Assembly: GCA_040007195.1 (NCBI GenBank)
Contig: JBDTVQ010000044.1
Span: forward strand, 1 to 26,347
Direction: 5' to 3'
Source: JAFLBB01 sp040007195
GTDB lineage: Bacteria; Acidobacteriota; Terriglobia; Bryobacterales; Bryobacteraceae
Length of the DNA: 26,347 bases
Positions 1 through 7,077 of the stretch are shown here, piece after piece (the first letter of the stretch is position 1; the number at the start of each line of letters is the position of its first letter). The translations under genes and the position numbers were made by a program. A model generated the notes under the pieces. The model did not search any database and was not told where the DNA came from. It saw nothing but the letters and a program-made list of their open reading frames with translations.

Positions 1-990
1 CGCGCGCGCCACGCCGCGCTCGGTGATGATCGCCGTCACATACTTCGCAGGCGTCACATCGAACGCGGGATTCTGCACCGCGATGCCCTCCGGCGCAACC
101 CGTACGCCAAAGACTTCGGTCACTTCCTTCGCCGCCCGTTGCTCAATCGGAATCTGATCGCCCGACGTCAGCGTCAGGTCCAGCGTCGAAATCGGCGCCG
201 CCACATAGAACGGCACGTTGTTCTCTTTCGCCAGCACCGCCACCGAATACGTGCCCACCTTGTTCGCCACATCGCCGTTCCCCGCAATGCGATCCGCGCC
301 CACCACGACGCACCCAATGCGCCCTAGCCGCATGAAGTAGCCCGCCATGTTGTCCGTGATCAGCGTCGTCGGAATCCCGTCCTGCTGTAGCTCCCACGCC
401 GTCAGCCGCGCGCCCTGCAAAAACGGCCGCGTCTCATCGGCGAACACGTCAATCTTCTTGCCCGACTCAATCGCCGCGCGAATCACACCCAGCGCCGTGC
501 CATACCCCGCCGTCGCCAGCGCCCCCGCGTTGCAATGCGTCAGCACCGTCTTCCCATCGGGCACAAGCGGCGCGCCATGGCCGCCCATCGCCCGGTTGAT
601 CTCGATGTCTTCTTCCTTGATCAACTGCGCTTCGGCCACCAGCGCCGCGCGAATCTCCTCCACGGGTTTCCCGCGCAAGCTCGCGTACAGCTTCTTCATC
701 CGGTCAATCGCCCAGAACAGATTCACCGCCGTCGGGCGCGTCCCGGCCAATCGAGTGCAGATGCGCTCCATCTCGGCATCCATCGCCGCCGGATCGGCCT
801 GCTGCACCCCAATCGCCACGCCCATCGCCGCCGCCACGCCAATCGCCGGCGCGCCGCGAATGATCATGTCGACAATGGCGACCGCGACCTCCTCATAGTT
901 CCTGCACGTCACATAAACGACCTCGCGCGGCAGCTTCGTCTGATCGATCATCACGACGCCCGCCGGGGTCCATTGAATGGTTTCTACCAT
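1..990 (-). CDS. mtnA: S-methyl-5-thioribose-1-phosphate isomerase (partial, C-terminus outside window)
   Basis: Converts 5-methylthioribose-1-phosphate to 5-methylthioribulose-1-phosphate in cytoplasmic methionine salvage from methylthioadenosine. The reading frame stays open for 330 codons from the ATG at 988-990 to the window edge; the family is usually about 345-350 residues, so only some 15-20 are missing. Visible family features are MIIRGAPAIGVAAA (about 42-55), the catalytic cysteine C153 in THCNAGALAT, and the catalytic aspartate D233 in VVVGADRIAGNGD. The start ATG overlaps the stop of the upstream CPBP gene (shared bases ATGGTAG), which suggests translational coupling and fixes the start. 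It is the fourth gene of the run uvrA / DHS-like / CPBP / mtnA. No mtnP or other salvage gene is visible here. Identification is firm. Confidence 0.96.
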   Translation of the reverse strand, partial: MVETIQWTPAGVVMIDQTKLPREVVYVTCRNYEEVAVAIVDMIIRGAPAIGVAAAMGVAIGVQQADPAAMDAEMERICTRLAGTRPTAVNLFWAIDRMKKLYASLRGKPVEEIRAALVAEAQLIKEEDIEINRAMGGHGAPLVPDGKTVLTHCNAGALATAGYGTALGVIRAAIESGKKIDVFADETRPFLQGARLTAWELQQDGIPTTLITDNMAGYFMRLGRIGCVVVGADRIAGNGDVANKVGTYSVAVLAKENNVPFYVAAPISTLDLTLTSGDQIPIEQRAAKEVTEVFGVRVAPEGIAVQNPAFDVTPAKYVTAIITERGVARA

Positions 991-1748
991 GGGTTGAGGG
1001 TATAGCCTCCCTGCACTAAAAATGCGCTAAAAAATGTCAGGTTGTAGGTGGCATGCATGGCCACCGCCGCCGCCGTGGAGTTCGTACTCACGCGCGCTAT
1101 GCCAAAACAGATGCCCGCGCCGCCCACTAGTAACACGTGAACCCACGACCAGCTGTATTGCGGTCCGTGCAGCAGTGCGAACGGCAGCGCGGCAACGACA
1201 ATCGCCACCGTCGAGCCGAACGTGCGCGCCAACAGTGGCAAAATAAATCCCCGGAACGCCAGTTCTTCGCACAACGGCCCAAGTGTCGTCGCAAACACCC
1301 CCAGCGCGAAAACGCTGCTCCGGTCGCGCATCAAATCGTTCATCGGTGTAGGGGTATCCGGCGCCTTCAACAACACACCCGCAATCGCCAGTCCCAGCGC
1401 CACCGCCGGGCCTAGCATCATGCAAAGCGCGATGCCCCTCTTGGAGGAAAACCACGATAGCGAAGACCAGAACGGCCGGTTGTAGCGCACCTTCAAAATG
1501 AAGTACAGTACGCCAAACCACATCGCGTAGCCCGTGAACTGCCCCAATAACAACGGCAGCGCCCGTCCCGACGCCGGAGGAATCACAGCCTGCAATCCCG
1601 CCATCAGCAGTACGGCGATCAGCGCGCACGGTATCGCCGAGGCCACAAACAAAAACAGATCGTCGTATCCCCAAAACGGATACGCCTCGGGCGCCACCAT
1701 CCGCGGCTCCGGCTCCTGCTGCGGAACCGCCGGGCTCCAATCGCTCAT
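984..1748 (-). CDS. CPBP family intramembrane metalloprotease (CAAX-protease-like)
   Basis: A 254-residue multi-pass membrane protein of the CPBP (Abi/Rce1-like) family, putative intramembrane glutamic/metallo-endopeptidases; substrate unknown. The conserved motifs are present: EELAFRG (E161, E162, R166), a histidine in FALLH (H194) and HATYN (H232), which together form the presumed catalytic centre. Hydrophobic segments lie near 31-57, 66-86, 107-127, 146-160, 180-194 and 203-218. The ATG start overlaps the stop of the upstream DHS-like gene as ATGA, and its own stop overlaps the mtnA start, so the three genes are probably co-translated. Bacterial members are linked to bacteriocin immunity or prenyl-protein processing, but nothing here points to either. 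The family call is firm; the role is unknown. Confidence 0.9.
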   Translation of the reverse strand: MSDWSPAVPQQEPEPRMVAPEAYPFWGYDDLFLFVASAIPCALIAVLLMAGLQAVIPPASGRALPLLLGQFTGYAMWFGVLYFILKVRYNRPFWSSLSWFSSKRGIALCMMLGPAVALGLAIAGVLLKAPDTPTPMNDLMRDRSSVFALGVFATTLGPLCEELAFRGFILPLLARTFGSTVAIVVAALPFALLHGPQYSWSWVHVLLVGGAGICFGIARVSTNSTAAAVAMHATYNLTFFSAFLVQGGYTLNPW

Positions 1749-2698
1749 CGCGCGGCGCCCTCCCGATCTACAAGAATCGCCGCCAACAACGGCAGCATGA
1801 TCTCATGGTGACCCGTAATCGAATACCCTTTGCCGCCTGCCTGCGCGTGCGGACGATCCACCACGTTCACCTTCGGCCGGTAGTGCTGTAGGAAATCGAA
1901 GTTCGCTGTCGTGAACTCACGCACCGTATGGCCCAGGTTGCGCACCGTCGACAAGGCCTTCAGAAAGACCTCCGGCATCACCACCGCCGAGCCCAAATTC
2001 ACATACACCCCGCCGCCATCCAATTCGCGTACCAGCGTGCAGAACAACCGGAAATCATGGTGCGTCGCCGCGCCCATCGCCGCGCCGTCCACATGCGGAT
2101 GCGTGTGCGGTGTGTCCGTCCCCACCGCAATATGCACTGTCAACGGAATCGCCGCCGCGTGCGCGCCACACAACAGGCTGCTTCCCGCGAACTCGATCCC
2201 CGCCAGCTCGCTCGCCTTCCTCGCCAACGCCTCGCCCGCGCCAATCCCATCCCGCGCCGCTTCAATCAAAGCCTGGTTGAACTCGCGCCCCGTCTCCTCC
2301 GCCGAACCGAAACTGCCATCCGGCAGCACCGCCTCCACATCCTCGCTCGTGTACCCCGCCATCGCGATTTCAATATCGTGAATCGCCGCCGCGCCGTTCA
2401 TCGAAAACGAAGTAGCAAACCCGCGCCCCGCCAAGTCGAGCAACACCGGCGCCAGCCCGCACTTGATCACGTGCCCGCCAATCCCCCACAGCACAGGCTT
2501 CCCCGCCTCTCGCGCCTTCCAGATCGCCCCCGCCACCGCCCGCAGCGAATCTGCCGCCAACAACCGGGGCAGGGAATCCATCCACTGGCCGATACTCATC
2601 CCCGCCCGCGCCGGCTGCCCAAACAGCCCGGTATGAACCTTCCCCCCACGCCCGTGCAACGAGACCGTCTTCAGCCCCGCCAGGTCCGTCGGCTTCAT
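1745..2698 (-). CDS. Conserved protein, distantly deoxyhypusine-synthase-like
   Basis: A 317-residue soluble protein of uncertain function. The stretch GGHVIKCGLAPVLLDLAGRG followed by NGAAAIHDIEIA resembles the NAD-binding core of the deoxyhypusine synthase family, where a SxxVSxGxR-type segment precedes a TTAGG/DxE segment. I do not find the catalytic-lysine motif of true eukaryotic/archaeal enzymes, and bacteria make no hypusine, so it probably acts on something else. Other marks are a His-rich HTHPHVDGAAMGAATHHD segment and GGGVYVNLGSAVVMPEVFLKA. The start chosen is the ATG at 2696-2698, 11 bases after the uvrA stop; the frame is open further upstream, but that part lies inside uvrA. Its stop overlaps the CPBP start (ATGA). 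The shared operon with mtnA is suggestive, because both families touch spermidine/methylthioadenosine metabolism. That link is inference. The gene is certain; the family is moderately likely. Confidence 0.6.
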   Translation of the reverse strand: MKPTDLAGLKTVSLHGRGGKVHTGLFGQPARAGMSIGQWMDSLPRLLAADSLRAVAGAIWKAREAGKPVLWGIGGHVIKCGLAPVLLDLAGRGFATSFSMNGAAAIHDIEIAMAGYTSEDVEAVLPDGSFGSAEETGREFNQALIEAARDGIGAGEALARKASELAGIEFAGSSLLCGAHAAAIPLTVHIAVGTDTPHTHPHVDGAAMGAATHHDFRLFCTLVRELDGGGVYVNLGSAVVMPEVFLKALSTVRNLGHTVREFTTANFDFLQHYRPKVNVVDRPHAQAGGKGYSITGHHEIMLPLLAAILVDREGAAR

Positions 2699-2709
2699 GG
2701 AATAACGGC

Positions 2710-5487
2710 TCAAGCAGGCTTCCTTCCGAGCATGCGGTCCAGCGCGCGGCCCGTATGGCTGCGCCTGTTCCGGGCCACCTGTTCGGGAGTGCCTACCGCC
2801 ACAATCTGTCCCCCTCCTTCGCCACCCTCCGGACCAAGATCGATCACCCAATCGGCTGATTTGATCACGTCCAAATGGTGCTCAATCACTACGACCGTGT
2901 TGCCCAATTCCACCAGTCTTTGTAACACGTCTAACAGTCTGTTCACATCTTCGAAATGAAGCCCCGTCGTCGGTTCGTCCAAAATATAGAACGTTTTCCC
3001 CGTCTGCCGCCGGCTCAACTCCCGCGCCAGCTTCACCCGCTGCGCCTCGCCGCCCGACAACGTCGTCGACGATTGCCCCAGATGCAAATACCCCAATCCA
3101 ACATCGTGCAGCGTCTCGATTTTCGACTTGATCGCCGGGAAATTCTCCAGCAGCGGCAGCGCGTCTTCCACCGTCGATTCCAGCAAATCCGCAATCGACA
3201 TGCCTTTGAACTTCACCTGCAGCGTCTCGTGGTTATACCGCCGCCCGCGGCACAAATCGCACGTCACATACACGTCCGGCAGGAAGTTCATCTCAATGCG
3301 TTTCATGCCGTCGCCCTGGCACCCCTCGCACCGCCCGCCCTTCACATTGAAACTGAACCGCCCCGGCTTGTATCCGCGCTCGCGCGACTCCGGCAGCATG
3401 GCGTACAAATCGCGAACAGGAGAAAATACTCCGGTATACGTCGCCGGGTTCGATCGCGGTGTCCGCCCGATCGGCGTCTGATCGATCTCGATCACCTTGT
3501 CCACCAGGTTCATCCCGACGATCTTGCCGTGCGCCCCCGGTGCCCGCCTCGCGCCGTAAATTTCCTCGGCCAGCGCGCGATAGAGAATATCGTTCACCAG
3601 CGTCGACTTCCCGCTCCCGGAAACGCCCGTCACCGCAATCAGCATCCCCAGCGGGAACTCAACATCGATTCCCTTCAGGTTGTGCTCAATCGCGCCTTTG
3701 ACGACCAGCTTCTCCCCATTCCCATGCCGCCGGAACGAAGGCACCGCAATCGATCGCTTCCCCGACATGTACTGGCCCGTCAGCGACGCCTTGCACTTCC
3801 GGATCACGTCCGGCGTCCCCGCCGCCACCAGTTCGCCGCCCAACCGCCCCGCGCCCGGCCCTAGATCGACCACATAATCGGCGCGTTCAATGGTGTCCTC
3901 ATCGTGCTCGACAATCAATACCGTGTTGCCCAAATCGCGCAAATGCCCCAGCGTCTCTAACAGCCGCTCGTTATCGCGCGGATGCAGACCGATTGAAGGC
4001 TCGTCCAGCACATACAAGACCCCGCGCAGTTTCGTGCCAATCTGCGTTGCCAATCGAATCCGCTGCGACTCACCACCCGAAAGCGTCGCCGCCGACCGCT
4101 GCAGGCTCAGGTGGTCCAACCCCACATTGCACAAAAACTCCAACCGGTCGCGAATCTCTTCTACAATCCGCACCGCAATCGCCGACTCCCGTTCATTCAA
4201 CGTCCACGACTTCACCAGCTCCAGCGCCCGCGACAATCCCAGCGCCGTGAAGTCGCCAATCGCAATCCCCTTCACCTGCACCGCCAAATGCCCGCGCTTC
4301 AGCCGCGCGCCATGGCAAACCTCGCACGGAGCCGACGACATGTACGCAATCAGATGCTCGCGATAGTTGTCCGTCGTCTCCTCGTAGGTCTCCTGCAGCA
4401 CTCCCAGAATGCCCGGAAAAGTCCCGCTTCCTTCCAACAGCAGCTTCTGCGTCTTGGCCGGAAACTCCTCGAACGCCTTCCCCAGGTTGATCTTGTTCTT
4501 CTTGGCGAAATCGTTTAGCCGGTGAATCATCCCCGCCGACCCGCCGCCCGGCCCCAGTCCGCCTTCAAGCAATGGCTTCCCTGGATCGACAATCACCTTG
4601 TCCGCATCGAACGCCCAACGGCTCCCCAGCCCCGTGCACGCCTCGCACGCCCCATACGGGCTGTTGAAGGAAAACGACCGCGGCTCCAATTTCGGAATAC
4701 TCGCTCCGCATTCCGGACACGCCAGCTTTTGCGAGAACAGCCGCTCTTCCTTCGTCTCGCCGCCCGCGCCCCCCACCACGCACACCGTCACCAATCCATC
4801 GGCCAGCTTCGTCGCCGTTTCAATCGACGCTTCCAGCCGCTGCTCCACCCCCGCCTTGATCAACAACCGGTCCACCACAATTTCAATCGTGTGGTTCCGC
4901 CGCTTGTCCAGCGTGATCTCTTCATCTAACCCGCGCAGCTCGCCGTCAATCCGCGCCCGCACAAATCCCTGCCGCCCCAGCTTCTCCAGATCTTTCTTGT
5001 ACTCGCCCTTACGCCCCCGCACAATCGGCGCCAGAATCATGATCCGCTCGTTCTGCCGCTGCGTCAGAATCTGCTCGAGAATCTGCCCCGTCTTCTGCGG
5101 CACAATCTCCAGCCCGCAATCCGGGCAGTGCGGAATCCCGATCGAGGAGTACAGCAGCCGCAGGTAATCGTAAATCTCCGTGATCGTCCCCACCGTCGAC
5201 CGCGGGCTCCTGTTCGTCGTCTTCTGCTCAATGGAAATCGCCGGACTCAACCCGTCAATCGAGTCCACGTCCGGCCGCTCCATCTGGTCCAGAAACTGCC
5301 GCGCATACGGCGATAGCGTTTCTACGTACCGCCTCTGCCCCTCGGCATAAATCGTGTCGAAGGCGAGCGACGACTTCCCGGATCCGCTCAGACCGGTAAT
5401 CACCGTCAGAGAGTTCCTGGGAATCTCGACGTCGATGTTTTTCAGGTTATGCTGCCGTGCTCCATGCACGGTGATCAGTTTGAGCAT
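2710..5487 (-). CDS. uvrA: UvrABC excision nuclease subunit A
   Basis: Damage-recognition ATPase of nucleotide excision repair; it forms a dimer and loads UvrB. The 925-residue length is typical. Visible are the first Walker A (GLSGSGKSS, 32-40), the second Walker A (GVSGSGKST), two ABC signatures (LSGGESQRI and LSGGEAQRV), Walker B/D-loop segments (VLDEPSIGLHP and ILDEPTTGLHF), and CxxC zinc-finger pairs (CPDCG, CPECG with CEAC, and CEGCQGDG with CDLC). The start is the ATG at 5485-5487, giving the standard MLKLITVHGARQHNLKNI N-terminus. The frame is open 57 codons further upstream, but that part is low-complexity Arg/Gly and is a composition artefact. No Shine-Dalgarno is obvious. It heads the minus-strand run and diverges from bfr. 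Confidence 0.98.
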   Translation of the reverse strand: MLKLITVHGARQHNLKNIDVEIPRNSLTVITGLSGSGKSSLAFDTIYAEGQRRYVETLSPYARQFLDQMERPDVDSIDGLSPAISIEQKTTNRSPRSTVGTITEIYDYLRLLYSSIGIPHCPDCGLEIVPQKTGQILEQILTQRQNERIMILAPIVRGRKGEYKKDLEKLGRQGFVRARIDGELRGLDEEITLDKRRNHTIEIVVDRLLIKAGVEQRLEASIETATKLADGLVTVCVVGGAGGETKEERLFSQKLACPECGASIPKLEPRSFSFNSPYGACEACTGLGSRWAFDADKVIVDPGKPLLEGGLGPGGGSAGMIHRLNDFAKKNKINLGKAFEEFPAKTQKLLLEGSGTFPGILGVLQETYEETTDNYREHLIAYMSSAPCEVCHGARLKRGHLAVQVKGIAIGDFTALGLSRALELVKSWTLNERESAIAVRIVEEIRDRLEFLCNVGLDHLSLQRSAATLSGGESQRIRLATQIGTKLRGVLYVLDEPSIGLHPRDNERLLETLGHLRDLGNTVLIVEHDEDTIERADYVVDLGPGAGRLGGELVAAGTPDVIRKCKASLTGQYMSGKRSIAVPSFRRHGNGEKLVVKGAIEHNLKGIDVEFPLGMLIAVTGVSGSGKSTLVNDILYRALAEEIYGARRAPGAHGKIVGMNLVDKVIEIDQTPIGRTPRSNPATYTGVFSPVRDLYAMLPESRERGYKPGRFSFNVKGGRCEGCQGDGMKRIEMNFLPDVYVTCDLCRGRRYNHETLQVKFKGMSIADLLESTVEDALPLLENFPAIKSKIETLHDVGLGYLHLGQSSTTLSGGEAQRVKLARELSRRQTGKTFYILDEPTTGLHFEDVNRLLDVLQRLVELGNTVVVIEHHLDVIKSADWVIDLGPEGGEGGGQIVAVGTPEQVARNRRSHTGRALDRMLGRKPA

Positions 5488-5681
5488 GTCGACGGGGTGA
5501 GGAGAATCTTTTATTGTCCCACGCCCCGATCCCCCGCGCCTCGCATTCCGCCGGAAATCACGCCTCTCTCCCCGATCCCCGCGCCACGCATGCCGCCGGA
5601 AATCGCGCGCCCCACGCGCCCTCCCGCCGCGCACCGCACTGAACCGGAATTCGCACACCCGCGTGCTAAACTCTAAACGTC
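5488..5681. other. Divergent uvrA/bfr intergenic region with imperfect tandem repeat
   Basis: This 194-base gap is the longest non-coding stretch in the window. It holds two imperfect direct copies, 46 bases apart, at 5525-5563 and 5571-5608; each starts CCCGATCCCC and contains CCGCCGGAAATC. An A/T-rich patch (about 5508-5516) lies on the uvrA side. On the bfr side there is TGCTAAACT (5664-5672), an extended -10-like sequence ten bases before the bfr ATG. No convincing -35, terminator or RNA gene is seen. The short plus-strand frame across it has only low-complexity Pro/Arg content and I do not call it a gene. Confidence 0.5.
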
Positions 5682-6167
5682 ATGAAGGGCAACCCACAAG
5701 TTATCGCGTACTTACAGGAAGTGTTGAAGGCGGAGCTGACCGCAATCAACCAGTATTTTCTGCACGCCGAAATGCTGCAGAACTGGGGCTACCTACGCCT
5801 GTACAAGTACACTCGCAAAGAGTCCATCGAAGAGATGGTCCACGCCGAAAAGGTTCTGGAACGCATGCTCTACCTCGACGGCTCGCCCAACATGAGCGAG
5901 CTCTTCGGCCTCCGCATCGGCCAAACCGTCAAGGAACAGTTCCAGAACGATCTCGCCCTCGAATTGGAAGCCCTCCCCCGCCTCAACAAGGCCATCGCCG
6001 TCGCCACGGAAGTCGGCGACAACGGCTCGCGCGAACTGTTCAATGAAATTCTCGTCGACGAAGAAGAGCACGTCGATTGGCTCGAAGCCCAGCTCCACAT
6101 GATCGAAGAGATGGGCATTCAAAATTACCTCGCCTCGCAGATGCACGAAGCCGAAGAGAAGAGCTGA
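5682..6167 (+). CDS. bfr: Bacterioferritin
   Basis: Iron-storage protein forming a 24-mer cage with a di-iron ferroxidase centre and haem at the subunit interface. The 161-residue protein has the full ligand set at standard positions: E18, Y25, E51, H54, E94, E127 and H130, plus the haem-ligand methionine M52 in ESIEEMVHAEKVL. The N-terminus MKGNPQVIAYL matches the family, so the ATG at 5682 is secure. There is no clear Shine-Dalgarno; a TGCTAAACT extended -10-like sequence ends ten bases upstream, so the leader may be very short. It is a single gene, diverging from uvrA and converging with the patatin gene after a 7-base gap. Identification is firm. Confidence 0.97.
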   Translation: MKGNPQVIAYLQEVLKAELTAINQYFLHAEMLQNWGYLRLYKYTRKESIEEMVHAEKVLERMLYLDGSPNMSELFGLRIGQTVKEQFQNDLALELEALPRLNKAIAVATEVGDNGSRELFNEILVDEEEHVDWLEAQLHMIEEMGIQNYLASQMHEAEEKS

Positions 6168-6174
6168 CCCGCGC

Positions 6175-7050
6175 CTACGTGCGCTCCAGCCACTCTTCAA
6201 TCTGCGGCATCGCCGCCTCGGCCGCCTGCCGCCCGGCCATAATCATCCGCTCGGTCTGGTCGAACGAATCCCATCCAAACGTGTTGATCTTCGGGTTCAA
6301 CACCAGGTCCGCATCCGGCCGCCAGCTCGGCCCCGTCTGCGCCTGCAGAATCTGAAAGCACCGGTTGATCACCTGCGCCAAATTGCTCGGATCCTCCGGA
6401 ACCTCGTCCATATCGAGCGACACCGCAATCACCTTCACCGCGCCCAGTTGCCTCGCCGTCGGCGCCGGCACATCCAACGCCATGCCGCCATCCACCAGCA
6501 GCTTCCCGTCGATCTCAATGGGTCGAAACAATCCCGGGTACGCGCAACTCGCCCGCACCGCCGGCACCGCATCTCCCCGCTGTGAAAACACCACCGGAGC
6601 GCCCGTCTTCAAATCGCACGCCACCACGCCCAGCGGAATCCGCATGTCCTCGAACTTGTGTACCGCCAGCAGCCGCCGCAAAAATGCATCCATGCGGTTG
6701 CTCGTCATCAACCCCATCTTCGAAATCGTCCAGCCCGCCACGTCTTTGAACTTCATCCGCCGCGCCAACTCGTCCAGCTTGTGAAGCGGCGTCCCGCTCG
6801 CATACGCCGCCGCCATCATCGCCCCTGAACTCACGCCCGTAATCGCCGCCAGCGGAACCCGGTTTTCTTCCAGAACTTCCAGCACGCCCAGGTGCGCAAT
6901 GCCGCGCGCAAACCCGCCCCCCAGCGCCAGCCCGATCTTGCCGCGCCTGTATCCATCACCGCTCCCATAGAGAAATCTCCACAGGCTGCTGTGCGCTCGT
7001 TCAAGCGTTTGGATGGCCCGCTCCCGGGATGGATCGGCAGAATCGCCCAT
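6175..7050 (-). CDS. Patatin-like phospholipase/esterase (RssA/YlbK type)
   Basis: A serine acyl hydrolase of the patatin family, 291 residues, probably acting on lipids or fatty-acyl esters. It shows the oxyanion-hole loop GGGFARG (44-50), the nucleophile elbow GVSSG (S74) and the catalytic aspartate D187 in VDGGM, so the Ser-Asp dyad is intact. No signal peptide or transmembrane helix is evident, consistent with a cytoplasmic or peripheral enzyme. The ATG at 7048-7050 is preferred over a TTG nine bases upstream. The start sits inside the perfect palindrome CCATTAATGG (7047-7056), only 27 bases from the divergent PIG-L start, so the two promoters must overlap the opposing coding regions. Physiological substrate unknown. 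Confidence 0.92.
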   Translation of the reverse strand: MGDSADPSRERAIQTLERAHSSLWRFLYGSGDGYRRGKIGLALGGGFARGIAHLGVLEVLEENRVPLAAITGVSSGAMMAAAYASGTPLHKLDELARRMKFKDVAGWTISKMGLMTSNRMDAFLRRLLAVHKFEDMRIPLGVVACDLKTGAPVVFSQRGDAVPAVRASCAYPGLFRPIEIDGKLLVDGGMALDVPAPTARQLGAVKVIAVSLDMDEVPEDPSNLAQVINRCFQILQAQTGPSWRPDADLVLNPKINTFGWDSFDQTERMIMAGRQAAEAAMPQIEEWLERT

Positions 7051-7070
7051 TAATGGCAATCTACTACACT
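7047..7070. promoter_or_regulatory. Palindrome and -10-like element between patatin and PIG-L genes
   Basis: CCATTAATGG (7047-7056) is a perfect 10-base palindrome covering the patatin start codon. TACACT (7065-7070) resembles a -10 element and lies seven bases before the PIG-L ATG at 7078, so the PIG-L leader would be nearly absent; GAGG at 7071-7074 is too close to the ATG to be an ideal ribosome site. No matching -35 is visible. Weak evidence. Confidence 0.25.
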
Positions 7071-7077
7071 GAGGTCT

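Noticed and set aside
2699..2851. Upstream extension of the deoxyhypusine-synthase-like gene
   Set aside because: It lies inside the uvrA coding region in another frame and has low-complexity content; the ATG at 2698 follows the uvrA stop.
5488..5658. 57-codon N-terminal extension of uvrA
   Set aside because: Arg/Gly repeat-like, outside the normal family start; the ATG at 5487 gives the standard N-terminus.
5449..5676. Plus-strand frame across the uvrA/bfr gap
   Set aside because: Pro/Arg low complexity produced by the imperfect tandem repeat, starts inside uvrA, and has no ribosome site.
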